Assembly: GCF_963422335.1 (NCBI RefSeq)
Contig: NZ_OY729424.1
Coordinates: 1,426,001-1,490,000, forward strand
DNA length: 64,000 bases
Origin: an uncultured Roseateles sp.
Lineage (GTDB): Bacteria; Pseudomonadota; Gammaproteobacteria; Burkholderiales; Burkholderiaceae_C
Direction: 5' to 3'
Of the stretch, positions 17,010-25,937 are shown piece by piece. Numbering within the stretch: position 1 is the stretch's first letter; every line of letters begins with the position of its first letter. Position numbers and translations under genes: made by a program. A model generated the notes under the pieces. The model saw only the letters and a list, made by a program, of their open reading frames with translations. It ran no database searches and was not told the DNA's origin.

Positions 17010-19835
17010 TCACGGTCGGGTCTTGAAGTCGCCGGCGGTGCTGATGACGAAGGCTTCGGGCCTGATCAGGCGCCGCCAGGCGGCCAGCACCTGATCGGCG
17101 CTCAGCGCCAGCAACTGCTCGTCGCGCGCCTGCGCCTGGGCCCAGGTCTCGCCCCGCTCGATCAGGGTCAGCAGGCCGCCGGCCAGCTGCGACTCGCTGG
17201 CGCGTGACTGCTTGCGGCCCTCCAGGATGTCGGTCTTGGCACGCTGCAGCTCGGCCTCGCTGATGGCCTGCTCGCCCATGCGCCGCAGCTCTTCCTGCAC
17301 CAGGGTGATGACCCGCTCCCGGTTGTCCGGCGCATAGCTGGCGCTGATGGTCAGTGCGGCCTCGTCGCCGAAATAGGGCGCGCTCAGGCCGGCCGAGATG
17401 CCGTAGCTCAGGCCCTCCTGCTGGCGCACGCGGGTGGACAGCCGGCTCTCCAGCGCGCCACCGCCGAACACATGGACGGCCACTGCCATGGCGGCGTAGT
17501 CGGCATCGCGCTGGCTCAGCTTCAGCGGTGTCTGCAAGCGCAGCACGGCATTGGCCTTGTCGGGCGCCGTGGCGTCGAAGCGCGCCGGTGGAATGGCGCG
17601 GAAGGCCTGCTCATGGCGCACATAGCGCGGCGCGGCCGGCTTCTTCCAGGCCCCGAACAGCTGTTCGATGGCCGTGTCCAGTCCCTCGGGTAGGGTGCCG
17701 ACGACGGCCACCGTGGCCTCGTTGGCCGACCAGTAGTCGGCATGGAAGCTGCGCAAATCGTCCAGCTTCATGTCCTGTATCGCTTGCAGGCGCTCATCCA
17801 GGCTGCGGATGTAGTCCGGATGGCCCAGGGCCACGCCGCGCGCGGCGTTGTAGTGCGTGCGCACGGCCTCGGCGCGCAGGGTCTCGGGCTCGCTGCGCGA
17901 GGCCTGCAGGCCAGCGATGGCGGCGCGCTGCATGCGCTCGAAGGACTCGGCCGGCAGCAGGGGCTGCTGCACCAGGGCTGCGGCAATCTTCAGCGCCGGC
18001 AGCAGGCTGTCCTTCTCGGCGGTCAGGGCGATCGTCGCGCCCTGATCGCCGCTGCTGATCTGCAAGTTGGCATTGAGCTTGATCAGCGCATCCTGCAGCT
18101 GCTGCCTGGCGAGGCTGCGGCTGCCCTCGAACATCAGCGGGCCGATCAGATCAGTGCCGCGGCGCGCATAGGTGGCGTTGCGCTCGCCCCAGCGCAGCTG
18201 CATCTGCAGCTGCACGGTGTTGCCGCGGGTCTGCTTGCGCAGGGTGTGCAGGGTGATGCCGCTGGGCAGCAGGGTGCGCTGCATGCGCGCTTCCAGGTGC
18301 GCGGGCGTGGGGTCGAAGCGCTCGCCCTCCTCGACCTTGGGCGGGCCCTTCAGATCAGCCAGCCGTTGGTCCAGCGGCGGTGCGGACGGAATCTCCACCC
18401 GCTCGACGCTGGTGGCCGGCAGATAGCGGCCCAGCGTGCGGTTGGCAGGACGGAAGTAGGCCTGGCGCACGCGTTCGACATCGGCCAGCGTGACCTTGGG
18501 AATGTCCTCCATCAGCTGGAACAGCAGGCGCCAGTCGCCGGAGCCGATCAGGCTGGAGATCTGCTGTATCAAGGCCTCCGGGTTCTTCATCTGCTCGCGG
18601 TAGGAGACCAGGGCGAGCTCGCGCACACGGGCCAGCTCGGCCTCGGTGAAGGGGCGGGCCGTGCGGCCCTCGATCAGGTCCAGCAGCTGCGCTTCGACCT
18701 TGGCCACATCGGCCTCCTGGGTCAGCACCGCATAGGCGGTGGCGCCGCCGGGGTCCATGCCGCCCAGGCCGTTGAGGCCCGTGGCCACCGCCAGCTTGCC
18801 TTCGACCAGCGTCTTGTAGAGCTGGCCGCTGGGCTGCAGCGACATCATCAGGCTGTAGACCAGCAGGGCCGCCGAGTCACCATGGGCCATGGCCGGCACA
18901 TGGTAGTGGGCCAGCAGCAGCGGCTGGCCGCCGATGCGGCGCACCACCACGCTGCGCTCGCCGTCCTGCGCCGGCTCCACGGTATAGGGCTGGGGGATGG
19001 CCGCCTCTGGTTTGGGCAAGGGGCCGAAGGTCTTGGCGATCAGTGCCAGCGTCTGTGCCTGGTCGAAGCGGCCGGCCACCAGCAGGATGGCGTTGTCGGG
19101 GCGGTAGTGACGCTTGTAGAAGGCCTGCAGCTTCTCTATCGGCACGTTCTCGATATCGCTGCGCGGGCCTATGGTGGCGTGGGCATAGGGATGCCAGTCA
19201 TAGGCCACCGAGCGCACGCGCTGGTTGAGCACCTGGAAGGGGCTGTTCTCGCCGCGCTCGAACTCATTGCGCACGACGCTCATCTCCTTGTTCAGGTCGG
19301 CCTTGGCGATGAAGCTGTTGACCATGCGGTCGGCCTCCAGCGCCAGCGCGAAGGCCAGTGTCTCCTCGCTGGCGTTGAAGGAGGAAAAGTAGTTGGTGCG
19401 GTCCACCGTGGTGGTGCCGTTCCAGCGCATGCCGCGCTGGGCAAAGGCGCCCGGGATGTCGGCGTGGCTGGGCGTGCCCTTGAACACCATGTGCTCCAGC
19501 AGATGGGCCATGCCGAACTCGCCCGGCGCCTCATGCCGGCTGCCGACACGGTAGGTGATGTTGACGGTGGTGGTGCTCTGCGCCTCGTCCGGAAAGAGCA
19601 GGATCTGCAGGCCATTGGCCAGCCGGTACTCCGCGATGCCACCGAGCTCGCGCACGGCGGTGGGTGTCTCCACCATGGGCGGGGCGGGCGCGAGGACCAC
19701 CGGGGCCGGTGGTGCCGCCACCGGTTTGACGACGGTGGCCGCCGGGCGGCGCGGCTTGGTCTGCGCCTGCGCCTGCGCCGCTTGCAGCGTCAGCGCCAGC
19801 ACAGTCGCCGTGACCATCAACTTCATCTTCATCAT
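17010..19835 (-). CDS. M16 family zinc metallopeptidase (pitrilysin/PqqL-like), periplasmic
   Basis: A 941-aa protein with a signal peptide (AQA-type cleavage near residue 22) and a Pro/Ala linker. The catalytic domain has the inverted zinc motif HLLEH at 111-115 and the distal Glu in 'NEFERGENSPFQVL'. Two M16 repeats span the length; the C-terminal repeat lacks HxxEH, as expected for the inactive half of M16B/M16C enzymes. These clamshell peptidases degrade short unfolded peptides. The gene is convergent with the c-di-GMP sensor gene with four bases between the stops. Confidence 0.93.
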   Translation of the reverse strand: MMKMKLMVTATVLALTLQAAQAQAQTKPRRPAATVVKPVAAPPAPVVLAPAPPMVETPTAVRELGGIAEYRLANGLQILLFPDEAQSTTTVNITYRVGSRHEAPGEFGMAHLLEHMVFKGTPSHADIPGAFAQRGMRWNGTTTVDRTNYFSSFNASEETLAFALALEADRMVNSFIAKADLNKEMSVVRNEFERGENSPFQVLNQRVRSVAYDWHPYAHATIGPRSDIENVPIEKLQAFYKRHYRPDNAILLVAGRFDQAQTLALIAKTFGPLPKPEAAIPQPYTVEPAQDGERSVVVRRIGGQPLLLAHYHVPAMAHGDSAALLVYSLMMSLQPSGQLYKTLVEGKLAVATGLNGLGGMDPGGATAYAVLTQEADVAKVEAQLLDLIEGRTARPFTEAELARVRELALVSYREQMKNPEALIQQISSLIGSGDWRLLFQLMEDIPKVTLADVERVRQAYFRPANRTLGRYLPATSVERVEIPSAPPLDQRLADLKGPPKVEEGERFDPTPAHLEARMQRTLLPSGITLHTLRKQTRGNTVQLQMQLRWGERNATYARRGTDLIGPLMFEGSRSLARQQLQDALIKLNANLQISSGDQGATIALTAEKDSLLPALKIAAALVQQPLLPAESFERMQRAAIAGLQASRSEPETLRAEAVRTHYNAARGVALGHPDYIRSLDERLQAIQDMKLDDLRSFHADYWSANEATVAVVGTLPEGLDTAIEQLFGAWKKPAAPRYVRHEQAFRAIPPARFDATAPDKANAVLRLQTPLKLSQRDADYAAMAVAVHVFGGGALESRLSTRVRQQEGLSYGISAGLSAPYFGDEAALTISASYAPDNRERVITLVQEELRRMGEQAISEAELQRAKTDILEGRKQSRASESQLAGGLLTLIERGETWAQAQARDEQLLALSADQVLAAWRRLIRPEAFVISTAGDFKTRP

Positions 19836-19898
19836 CAGGCTCGCTTCAGATTGGCCGGTGGCGCATTGTGTGTGAACTGCGGCCCTCCTGCGGGGCTA

Positions 19899-20807
19899 TC
19901 AGTCCCTGTCCCAGGGCGGCACGCCGCTGAACTGCTCGGCCAGAAAGTCCACCATCACCCGGACCTTGGCGCTGAGGTGGCGGCGGCTGGGGTAAAGGGC
20001 CAGCACATCGATGTCGGGCAGGTGGTAGCCGGGCAGCAGGGCCACCAGGCGGCCGGCGCGCAGATGGGGGCCGATCAGGAAGCTGGGCTGGCAGATCACG
20101 CCCATGCCGGCCACGGCGGCCTGCACCACCGTGTCGCCGTTGTTGCTGTGCATGCCGCAGCGCACCCGCACCGCATGCTGGGTGCCGGCATCGTCGCGGA
20201 ACTGCCATTCGTCGCCGGTGGCCCAGTAGGTATAGCCCACGCAGTCGTGGCCGGCCAGGTCGGCCGGCGTGGCCGGTGTGCCGCGCCGGCGCAGATAGTC
20301 GGGCGAGGCGCAGGCGATGTTGTGCGAGCTGGCCAGCTTGCGTGCGGCCAGCTGGGTGGAGCCGCTGCGCGAGATGCGTATCGCCAGGTCGAAGCCCTCC
20401 TCGACGATGTCCACCACCCGGTCGATCAGTGACACATCGAGCTCGACCTCGGGGTGCAGGGCCCAGAACCTGGGCCACAGCGGCGCCAGGTGCAGCAGGC
20501 CGAAGCTCAGCGGTGCGTTGATGCGCAGCCGCCCGCGCGGCGCCAGGCCGCTGGAGGCGCTGATCGCCTCGGCCTCGGCCATGTCGTCGAGGATGGACTT
20601 GGCCCGCTCGAACAGCGCCTCGCCGCTCTCGGTCAGCGACAGCTTGCGCGAGTGCCGGTTCAGCAGCCGCGTGCCCAGATGCGCCTCCAGATCGGCGATA
20701 TAGCGGGTGACATTGGCCGGCGAGGTGTCCAGCGCCTCGGCTGCACGGGCAAAACCCTGGCGCGACACCACGGCCACAAACACCTCGAAGGCACGCAGAC
20801 GGTCCAT
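19899..20807 (-). CDS. LysR family transcriptional regulator
   Basis: A 302-aa LysR regulator: winged helix at 1-60 ('AFVAVVSRQGFARAAEALDTSPANVTRYIADLEAHLGTRLL' type segment), linker helix, then a periplasmic-binding-protein-like effector domain from about 92 ('GRLRINAPLSFGLLHLAPLWPRF'). The effector domain start and 'YLRRRGTPATPADLAGHDC' are of the CrgA/DmlR type. It is divergent from the SDR gene, with a 130-base shared control region, so it probably regulates that gene. Confidence 0.93.
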   Translation of the reverse strand: MDRLRAFEVFVAVVSRQGFARAAEALDTSPANVTRYIADLEAHLGTRLLNRHSRKLSLTESGEALFERAKSILDDMAEAEAISASSGLAPRGRLRINAPLSFGLLHLAPLWPRFWALHPEVELDVSLIDRVVDIVEEGFDLAIRISRSGSTQLAARKLASSHNIACASPDYLRRRGTPATPADLAGHDCVGYTYWATGDEWQFRDDAGTQHAVRVRCGMHSNNGDTVVQAAVAGMGVICQPSFLIGPHLRAGRLVALLPGYHLPDIDVLALYPSRRHLSAKVRVMVDFLAEQFSGVPPWDRD

Positions 20808-20820
20808 CTCATCCCCTATG

Positions 20821-20848
20821 GTTCACAAAAGCTGAACGTATTGTGAAC
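20821..20848. promoter_or_regulatory. Candidate LysR operator: perfect inverted repeat GTTCACAA-N12-TTGTGAAC
   Basis: Two perfect 8-base arms (20821-20828 and 20841-20848) lie in the divergent region 13 bases before the LysR start and 90 bases before the SDR start. An inner partial repeat (TTCACAAAAGCTGAA) fits the T-N11-A idea of LysR boxes. This is the natural place for autoregulation and for activation of the SDR gene. Binding is inferred from position and symmetry only. Confidence 0.6.
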
Positions 20849-20937
20849 TTTCAGCGGCTGGTTGATTTAATTACTGAACCCTACATTGGAGACATCGGTG
20901 CTGAGCCAGTACCGACTCAACCTCAACGGAGAAACTC

Positions 20938-21684
20938 ATGAACCGACTCATTGGCAAGCGCACCCTGATCACCGGCGGCACCAGCGGCATTGGCTTGGAG
21001 ACCGCCCGTCAATTCCTCGCCGAGGGTGCCCGCGTGGCCATCACCGGCAGCAACCCGCAAAACATCGAACAAGCCCGCCGCGAGCTGGGCCCGGAGGTGC
21101 TGATACTGCGCGCCGACGCCGGCGACGTCAGCGCCCAGGCCGGCCTGGCCGAGGCCGTCAAGGAGGCTTTCGGCGGGCTGGACGCGGTGTTCATCAATGC
21201 CGGCGTGGCCGAGCTGCGCCCGCTGGCAGACTGGGACGAAGCCGCCTTCGACCGCAGCCTGGCCATCAATCTGAAGGGCCCGCTGTTCCTGATGCAGGCG
21301 CTGCTGCCCCTCCTGGCCAATCCGTCCTCGGTGGTGCTGAACACCTCGATCAACGCCCACATCGGCATGCCCAATTCCAGTGTCTACGCGGCCACCAAGG
21401 CCGGCCTGCTGAGCCTGGCGCGCACCCTGTCGGGCGAGCTGATCAGCCGCGGCATCCGTGTCAACGCGGTCAGCCCGGGCCCGGTCTCGACGCCGCTCTA
21501 CGGCAAGCTGGGCATGTCGGACACCGATTTGCAGAAGACCGCGGCCGCCATCCTGGGCCAGGTGCCGGCCGGCCGCTTCGGCGAGCCGAGCGAGATCGCC
21601 AAGGCGGTGGTGTTCCTGGCCTCGGACGAGGCCAGCTTCACCGTCGGTGCCGAGCTGATCATCGACGGCGGCATGGGCCTGTAA
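20938..21684 (+). CDS. SDR family oxidoreductase
   Basis: A 248-aa classical short-chain dehydrogenase/reductase: NAD(P)-binding TGGTSGIG at about residues 12-19, 'NAGVAELRP' after strand 4, catalytic Ser in 'VLNTSINAHIG', and the YxxxK pair in 'SVYAATKAGLL'; 'VNAVSPGPVSTPL' and a terminal 'VGAELIIDGGMGL' complete it. ACGGAGAAA upstream supports the start. Substrate unknown; such SDRs next to LysR regulators commonly respond to electrophiles or aldehydes, which is inference here. Confidence 0.92.
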   Translation: MNRLIGKRTLITGGTSGIGLETARQFLAEGARVAITGSNPQNIEQARRELGPEVLILRADAGDVSAQAGLAEAVKEAFGGLDAVFINAGVAELRPLADWDEAAFDRSLAINLKGPLFLMQALLPLLANPSSVVLNTSINAHIGMPNSSVYAATKAGLLSLARTLSGELISRGIRVNAVSPGPVSTPLYGKLGMSDTDLQKTAAAILGQVPAGRFGEPSEIAKAVVFLASDEASFTVGAELIIDGGMGL

Positions 21685-21696
21685 GCCCGAGGCCTC

Positions 21697-22191
21697 TTAC
21701 CGGGGCTTCTGGAACTCGTTCTCGATCCAGCTGGTGGCGCTGGTGTTGTTCAGCTTGAAGTTGGGCGCCACACGAATCCGTGCCAGCTGGGCGCCGTCCT
21801 CATCGGCGGCGGCCAGCCAGGCGTGGGCATCGTCCTCGTCGGGCACGATGTCCAGGGTGACCAGGTAGGTCGTGCCGTTGACGCTCAGCTTCAGGTTCTT
21901 GTGCAGTTGGGCGTGCAGCTGCTGCTCATGGCGGCGCAGCACCTCGTTGGCGGTCTTCACCCAGGTGTGAAAGGCCGGGGCGCTCAGTGGCTTGGGGTTC
22001 TTCTTGTCGCGGCCCATGGTCCAGGGCGCCACCAGGGCGGGCTCGGACTCGCCATGGCGCGTCATCGACACCGCCCAGCCCTCGTCCTCCTCGTTCTTGA
22101 TCACGCGGGCGGTCCAGACCTCGTCCTGCCACAGCAGCGCCTCCTGAACGGGTTCGAAGGCTTCGGCGGCGGTATTCAGTTCTTCGCTCAA
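21697..22191 (-). CDS. Conserved hypothetical protein
   Basis: A 164-aa acidic soluble protein with no signal peptide or recognised domain. Recognisable features are a central basic patch 'MGRDKKNPKPLSAPAFHTWVKTANE', a helix with 'RRHEQQLHAQLHKNL', and a C-terminal 'SWIENEFQKP'. The TTG at 22191 is taken as start because it opens MSEELNTAAEAF-like sequence after AAAGAG; the frame is open further upstream but that extension overlaps the divergent aspartic protease gene. Function unknown. Confidence 0.6.
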   Translation of the reverse strand: MSEELNTAAEAFEPVQEALLWQDEVWTARVIKNEEDEGWAVSMTRHGESEPALVAPWTMGRDKKNPKPLSAPAFHTWVKTANEVLRRHEQQLHAQLHKNLKLSVNGTTYLVTLDIVPDEDDAHAWLAAADEDGAQLARIRVAPNFKLNNTSATSWIENEFQKPR

Positions 22192-22296
22192 GGGACTCTT
22201 TCGGTGCAGGCGTGGCGCGGGGGCTGAGAATCTACCACCCGACTGCCGGCTAACATCGCGCCAACCCATTTCAGCGGCATTGCCGCCTTCACCTGC

Positions 22297-22776
22297 ATGC
22301 GCGAACTGCCCGGCACCCTGAAGATCATCACCCTCTGGCTCTTGCTGGGCACTGTCGTTTTCATCGGCTTCAAATGGTGGGAGCGCGAGCAGCAGCGCTC
22401 GCGTTTCGTGCTCAACCAGGGCGTGATCGAGATCGGCCGCGGGCCGGACGGCCACTACCACTGGGCCGGGCGCATCAATGGCGCACCGGTCGAGTTTCTG
22501 ATCGACACCGGGGCCAGCGGCACGGCGATTCCGCTGGCCCTGGCGCGGGAGCTGGGACTGACGCTCTACGGCCAGGTGCAGACCAACACTGCGGGTGGCA
22601 CCGCGATGGGCCAGCTGGCAAGAGTCGATGTGCGGCTCGACGGCGGTGTGCAAGCCGAGCGCCTGCAGGTGCTGGTACTGCCCGGCCTTAGCGACAAGCC
22701 GCTGCTGGGCATGGACGTGCTGTCGCGGCTGAACTGGAGCCAGAGCAATCAGCTGCTGCGCTTCTCGCCGAAGTAG
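22297..22776 (+). CDS. Retropepsin-like clan AA aspartic protease, membrane-anchored
   Basis: A 159-aa protein with one N-terminal transmembrane helix (about 8-25, 'LKIITLWLLLGTVVFIGFKWW') and a single retropepsin-like domain. The catalytic 'FLIDTGASGTAIP' places Asp at residue 70, and 'LLGMDVLSRLNW' near 143 is the usual second signature. Proteins of this TIGR02281 type are predicted to act as dimers in the periplasm; substrates are unknown. Standalone gene. Confidence 0.88.
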   Translation: MRELPGTLKIITLWLLLGTVVFIGFKWWEREQQRSRFVLNQGVIEIGRGPDGHYHWAGRINGAPVEFLIDTGASGTAIPLALARELGLTLYGQVQTNTAGGTAMGQLARVDVRLDGGVQAERLQVLVLPGLSDKPLLGMDVLSRLNWSQSNQLLRFSPK

Positions 22777-22785
22777 CGTCTTCCG

Positions 22786-23172
22786 CTATGGCCCCGGCGG
22801 AGGCTCCCACAGCTCGATGCGATTGCCCTCGGGGTCCATCACCCAGCCGAACTTGCCGTACTCGGACTCCTCGACCTTGGCGTCCACGTCGCAGCCTTCC
22901 TCGCGCAGCAGCGCCACCAGGCCATGCAGATCGGCGACGCGGTAGTTGATCATGAAGGGGCTGGTGCTGGGCGCGAAGTAGCTGCTGTCGGGCTCGAACA
23001 CGGTCCAGATCGTCGCGCCCTCGCCCTTGGGGTTGTCGGGCCCGGCCCAGGGGAAGGCCATGCCGCCCCAGGCCTCGACATTCATCCCCAGATGTTTCTG
23101 ATACCAGGCACGCAGGGCTGCCGGGTCCTTGGCCTTGAAGAAGATGCCGCCAATGCCGGTGACGCGTTTCAT
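22786..23172 (-). CDS. VOC family protein
   Basis: A 128-aa vicinal-oxygen-chelate domain: start 'MKRVTGIGGIFFKAKDPAALRAWYQKHLG', middle 'SPFMINYRVADLHGLVALL' and end 'WVMDPEGNRIELWEPP' with the terminal metal Glu. The variant 'GIGGIFFKAKDP' is typical of a conserved uncharacterised subgroup. AGGAG lies upstream of the start at 23172. It follows the BON gene on the same strand with 16 bases between, so it likely belongs to the operon starting with the beta-CASP gene. Confidence 0.85.
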   Translation of the reverse strand: MKRVTGIGGIFFKAKDPAALRAWYQKHLGMNVEAWGGMAFPWAGPDNPKGEGATIWTVFEPDSSYFAPSTSPFMINYRVADLHGLVALLREEGCDVDAKVEESEYGKFGWVMDPEGNRIELWEPPPGP

Positions 23173-23188
23173 GCCGACTCCTGGATTG

Positions 23189-23701
23189 CTAGTGCTTGGA
23201 ACGAACCTTGTAGGGCACCGGCCCGGCCGCGTCAACCCGGACCATCACGCTGGCCTGCTGCACATGGGGCAGGGCGCGGGCAAAGGCCTCCAGCTCGCTC
23301 GCTGCAGAGGCCTCGGTCACGCAGCCTTCGACATAGACCACCCGGCCCTGCACGGTGACCCACAGCGTGGTGTCGGCAAAGCGGGGCTGATCGCGCAGCC
23401 CGGCCTGCAGCGCAGCGGCAATGTCGGCGTCGTAGACATAGGCATTGGGCCGCTCGCACTCGCCGGCCAGCCAGCAGGTCGTGCCTTTCTCGGCCCGGCG
23501 GTGCGCCTGCACGCGCCGCTCGGCCTCGGTCACGAAGGGGCCGGCCGGCACGGGGCAGTCGGCAATGCCGGCCGAGATCTGGAAAAAGGGGTCGTTGAAC
23601 CAGTTGCGCAACTCGTCGTCGGCTTCGGCCTGAGTTGCGGTCAGACTGGCGAGCAGCGCCAGCCATGTCGGTGCGGCGCGCCACGCCTTTCTGATCTTCA
23701 T
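23189..23701 (-). CDS. BON domain protein, periplasmic
   Basis: A 170-aa protein with a signal peptide (cleavage after about residue 26, 'TQAEA'). The mature protein carries a BON-like domain at about 88-165: 'AAALQAGLRDQPRFADTTLWVTVQGRVVYVEGCVTEASAASELEAFARALPHV' shows the alternating helix/strand pattern with the conserved G. BON domains bind phospholipids or interact with membranes. Four cysteines in the mature part. Its ATG overlaps the stop of the beta-CASP nuclease gene by one base (TGATG), so the two are translationally coupled. Confidence 0.75.
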   Translation of the reverse strand: MKIRKAWRAAPTWLALLASLTATQAEADDELRNWFNDPFFQISAGIADCPVPAGPFVTEAERRVQAHRRAEKGTTCWLAGECERPNAYVYDADIAAALQAGLRDQPRFADTTLWVTVQGRVVYVEGCVTEASAASELEAFARALPHVQQASVMVRVDAAGPVPYKVRSKH

Positions 23702-25062
23702 CAGAATTCGACCGTCTCGCCATGCTGCGGCACTCGCACCTTCCAGCCCAGCTCGTCCTGGATGCGGCAGCGCAGTGCGTCGCTGGCCTCGGGCTCGCCG
23801 TGGACGACGTAGACCTGTGTCGGTGCGCGCCTGAAGCCGCGCATCCAGGCCATCAGGCCGTCGGCGTCGGCATGGCCGGAGAAGCCTTCGAGGTGGCTGA
23901 CCTCGGCGTTGACGGTGACGAATTCGCCCTGGATCTTGATCTCGCGGGCGCCGGCAATCAGCTTGGCGCCACGGGTGCCGCCGACCTGGAAGCCGGGGAA
24001 ACAGATGTGGTGGCGGGCATTGGGCGCCAGGGTCTGCAGGTAGTTGAGCACACGCCCGCCGGTGGCCATGCCGCTGGCCGAGACGACGATGGCGCTCTTG
24101 CGCGCGACCAGAGACGCCGTCTTCATCGAGTCGGCCGATTTGGCTATCACCTTGACGCCATCGTTCAGCTGGGCCGCTTCCGCGGACGAAATGCGCAGCA
24201 GCTTGCGGTGCTTGAGTGTGATCTCGGTCGCCTCGGTGGCCATCGGGCTGTCGAGGTAGATGGGCGCGTCCCAGGGCAGCTCGCCGGCCTGGCGCAGCCG
24301 CTGCAGCACCAGGAGCAGGGCCTGTGCACGGCCGACGGCAAAGCTGGGCAGCAGCACCGTGCCGCCGCGCTTCAGGGTGTTGCGTATCACCTGGCCCAGG
24401 CGCTGCTGAACGTCTTCGGCCGGATGCTGGCGGTTGCCGTAGGTCGATTCGATCAAGAGCACATCGGCCTCCAGCACAGGCTGCGGCGGCGGCATCAGCA
24501 GGTCGTTGCTGCGCCCCAGGTCGCCCGAGAAGACCACCGTCTTGCCGCCCGCCTGCACCGAGATCGCCGAGGCGCCCAGCAGATGGCCGACCGGCGTGAA
24601 GCGGATCTCGGCCCCGCCCAGGCGCAGATGGCCGTCTCGCGGCAGGCCGACGAAGTGGGTCAGCGCCTTCTTGGTGTTGGCCAACGTGTACAGCGGCAGC
24701 GCCTTGTCATGGCGCGAGGTGCCGTAGCGGTTGGCACGGCGGGCGTCCTCCTCCTGCAGATGGGCGCTGTCGGCCAACAGCACCTCGCACAGATCGCGCG
24801 TCGCGCCGGTGGAGAAGATCTGACCCTTGAAACCCTGCGCCACCAGGGCCGGGATGTAGCCGCTGTGGTCCAGATGGGCGTGCGACAGCAGCACCGCGTC
24901 AATGCTGTGCGGCGCCACGCCGAAGGGCGCCCAGTTGCGCTCGCGCAGCACCTTGTATCCCTGGAACATGCCGCAGTCCAGCAGCAGCCGGCGTTCGCCG
25001 GTGTCCAGCAGATGGCGTGATCCGGTGACGCTGTCGGCGGCGCCGAGAAAGCTCAGTTTCAT
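23701..25062 (-). CDS. Beta-CASP MBL-fold RNA exonuclease-type hydrolase
   Basis: A 453-aa metallo-beta-lactamase-fold protein with 'LSHAHLDHSGYIP' (HxHxDH, motif 2) near residue 55, a beta-CASP insert, and the C-terminal RNA-metabolising block with 'VSASGMATGGRVLNYLQ' and 'VHGEPEASDALRCRI'. This is the Ysh1/CPSF73-like class (COG1236), usually RNA nucleases. The start at 25062 (MKLSFLGAADSVTGS) is the standard family start; the upstream open frame is low-quality. It is first in a three-gene unit with the BON and VOC genes. Confidence 0.92.
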   Translation of the reverse strand: MKLSFLGAADSVTGSRHLLDTGERRLLLDCGMFQGYKVLRERNWAPFGVAPHSIDAVLLSHAHLDHSGYIPALVAQGFKGQIFSTGATRDLCEVLLADSAHLQEEDARRANRYGTSRHDKALPLYTLANTKKALTHFVGLPRDGHLRLGGAEIRFTPVGHLLGASAISVQAGGKTVVFSGDLGRSNDLLMPPPQPVLEADVLLIESTYGNRQHPAEDVQQRLGQVIRNTLKRGGTVLLPSFAVGRAQALLLVLQRLRQAGELPWDAPIYLDSPMATEATEITLKHRKLLRISSAEAAQLNDGVKVIAKSADSMKTASLVARKSAIVVSASGMATGGRVLNYLQTLAPNARHHICFPGFQVGGTRGAKLIAGAREIKIQGEFVTVNAEVSHLEGFSGHADADGLMAWMRGFRRAPTQVYVVHGEPEASDALRCRIQDELGWKVRVPQHGETVEF

Positions 25063-25154
25063 GGGGTCTCGCAGTGAGTGTGCGGGCATTCCAGCATAGC
25101 CGGTCGGCTCGCCCCTTGTTCCAGCGCAAGCGCGCCGACGCGCTGGCTGCCGGC

Positions 25155-25937
25155 TCAGCCGCCCGTCCAGCTCGGCGGCTGCTTGGCCACGAAGGCGGCC
25201 ACGCCGGCATGGAAGTCGACACTGCCATAGCACTGGCGTATCAGGTCGTCACCGTCGGGCAGGCCGTGGGCGGTCAGCCGACGCAGGCCTTCCTTGGAGA
25301 CGCGCTGCGTCACCGGGGCCAAGGCCGCCAGCTCGGCGCAGAGCTTCGCTGCGGCGTCGTCCAGCTCGCCCGCCGCACACAGCTGCTGCAGATAGCCGCA
25401 GGCCAGCGCCTCGTCGGCGGTGATCAGCTCGGCGCGCAACAGCATGCGCCTGACGCGCTGTGGCCCCCAGGCCGCCGCCAGCCGCGCCAGGTTGGCGACG
25501 GACAGGCAGTTGCCCAGCGTGCGGGCGATGGGCACGCCGAAGCGGGTGCCGGTGCTGGCGAGGCGGAAGTCGCAGGCGGTGGCGATGGCCAGGCCGCCGC
25601 CGATGGCAAAGCCCTCGATCACCGCCACGGTGGGCATGGGCAGGGCCTCGATCAGCGCAATGCCCTGGTCGATGCGGCGCTCGTAGGTCAGGCCGTCGTC
25701 ACCGCTGGTGAAGGACGCGAACTGCGCGATATCGGTGCCGGCCACAAAGGCCTGGCCGCCGGCGCCGCGCAGCGTGGCGACGCGCACGCTGCGGTCGGCG
25801 GCCAGCCGTTCGCAGATAGCCCCCAGCTGCTCGTACATCGCCCAGGTCATCGCATTGCGTGCAGCCGGGCGGTCGAACAGGATCGCCGCCACGCCCTCGG
25901 AGATGCTCAGCCGCACCGCGCCGTCGTCAGAGCTCAT
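25155..25937 (-). CDS. Enoyl-CoA hydratase/isomerase family protein
   Basis: A 260-aa crotonase: 'RPAARNAMTWAMYEQL' near 25-40, oxyanion-hole 'GGQAFVAGTDIAQF' and 'EGFAIGGGLAIATACDFRLAS', then 'GVPIARTLGNCLS'. The usual catalytic Glu pair positions look atypical (IARTLG), so isomerase, hydratase or thioester hydrolase activity cannot be assigned. It overlaps the CaiB/BaiF gene by 11 bases, last gene of a six-gene minus-strand run that looks like uptake and CoA activation of a carboxylic acid. Confidence 0.88.
   Translation of the reverse strand: MSSDDGAVRLSISEGVAAILFDRPAARNAMTWAMYEQLGAICERLAADRSVRVATLRGAGGQAFVAGTDIAQFASFTSGDDGLTYERRIDQGIALIEALPMPTVAVIEGFAIGGGLAIATACDFRLASTGTRFGVPIARTLGNCLSVANLARLAAAWGPQRVRRMLLRAELITADEALACGYLQQLCAAGELDDAAAKLCAELAALAPVTQRVSKEGLRRLTAHGLPDGDDLIRQCYGSVDFHAGVAAFVAKQPPSWTGG

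Noticed and set aside
17742..20432. An 896-aa plus-strand frame
   Set aside because: Antisense to the M16 peptidase and LysR gene; His/Gln/Gly-rich translation without domain signals.
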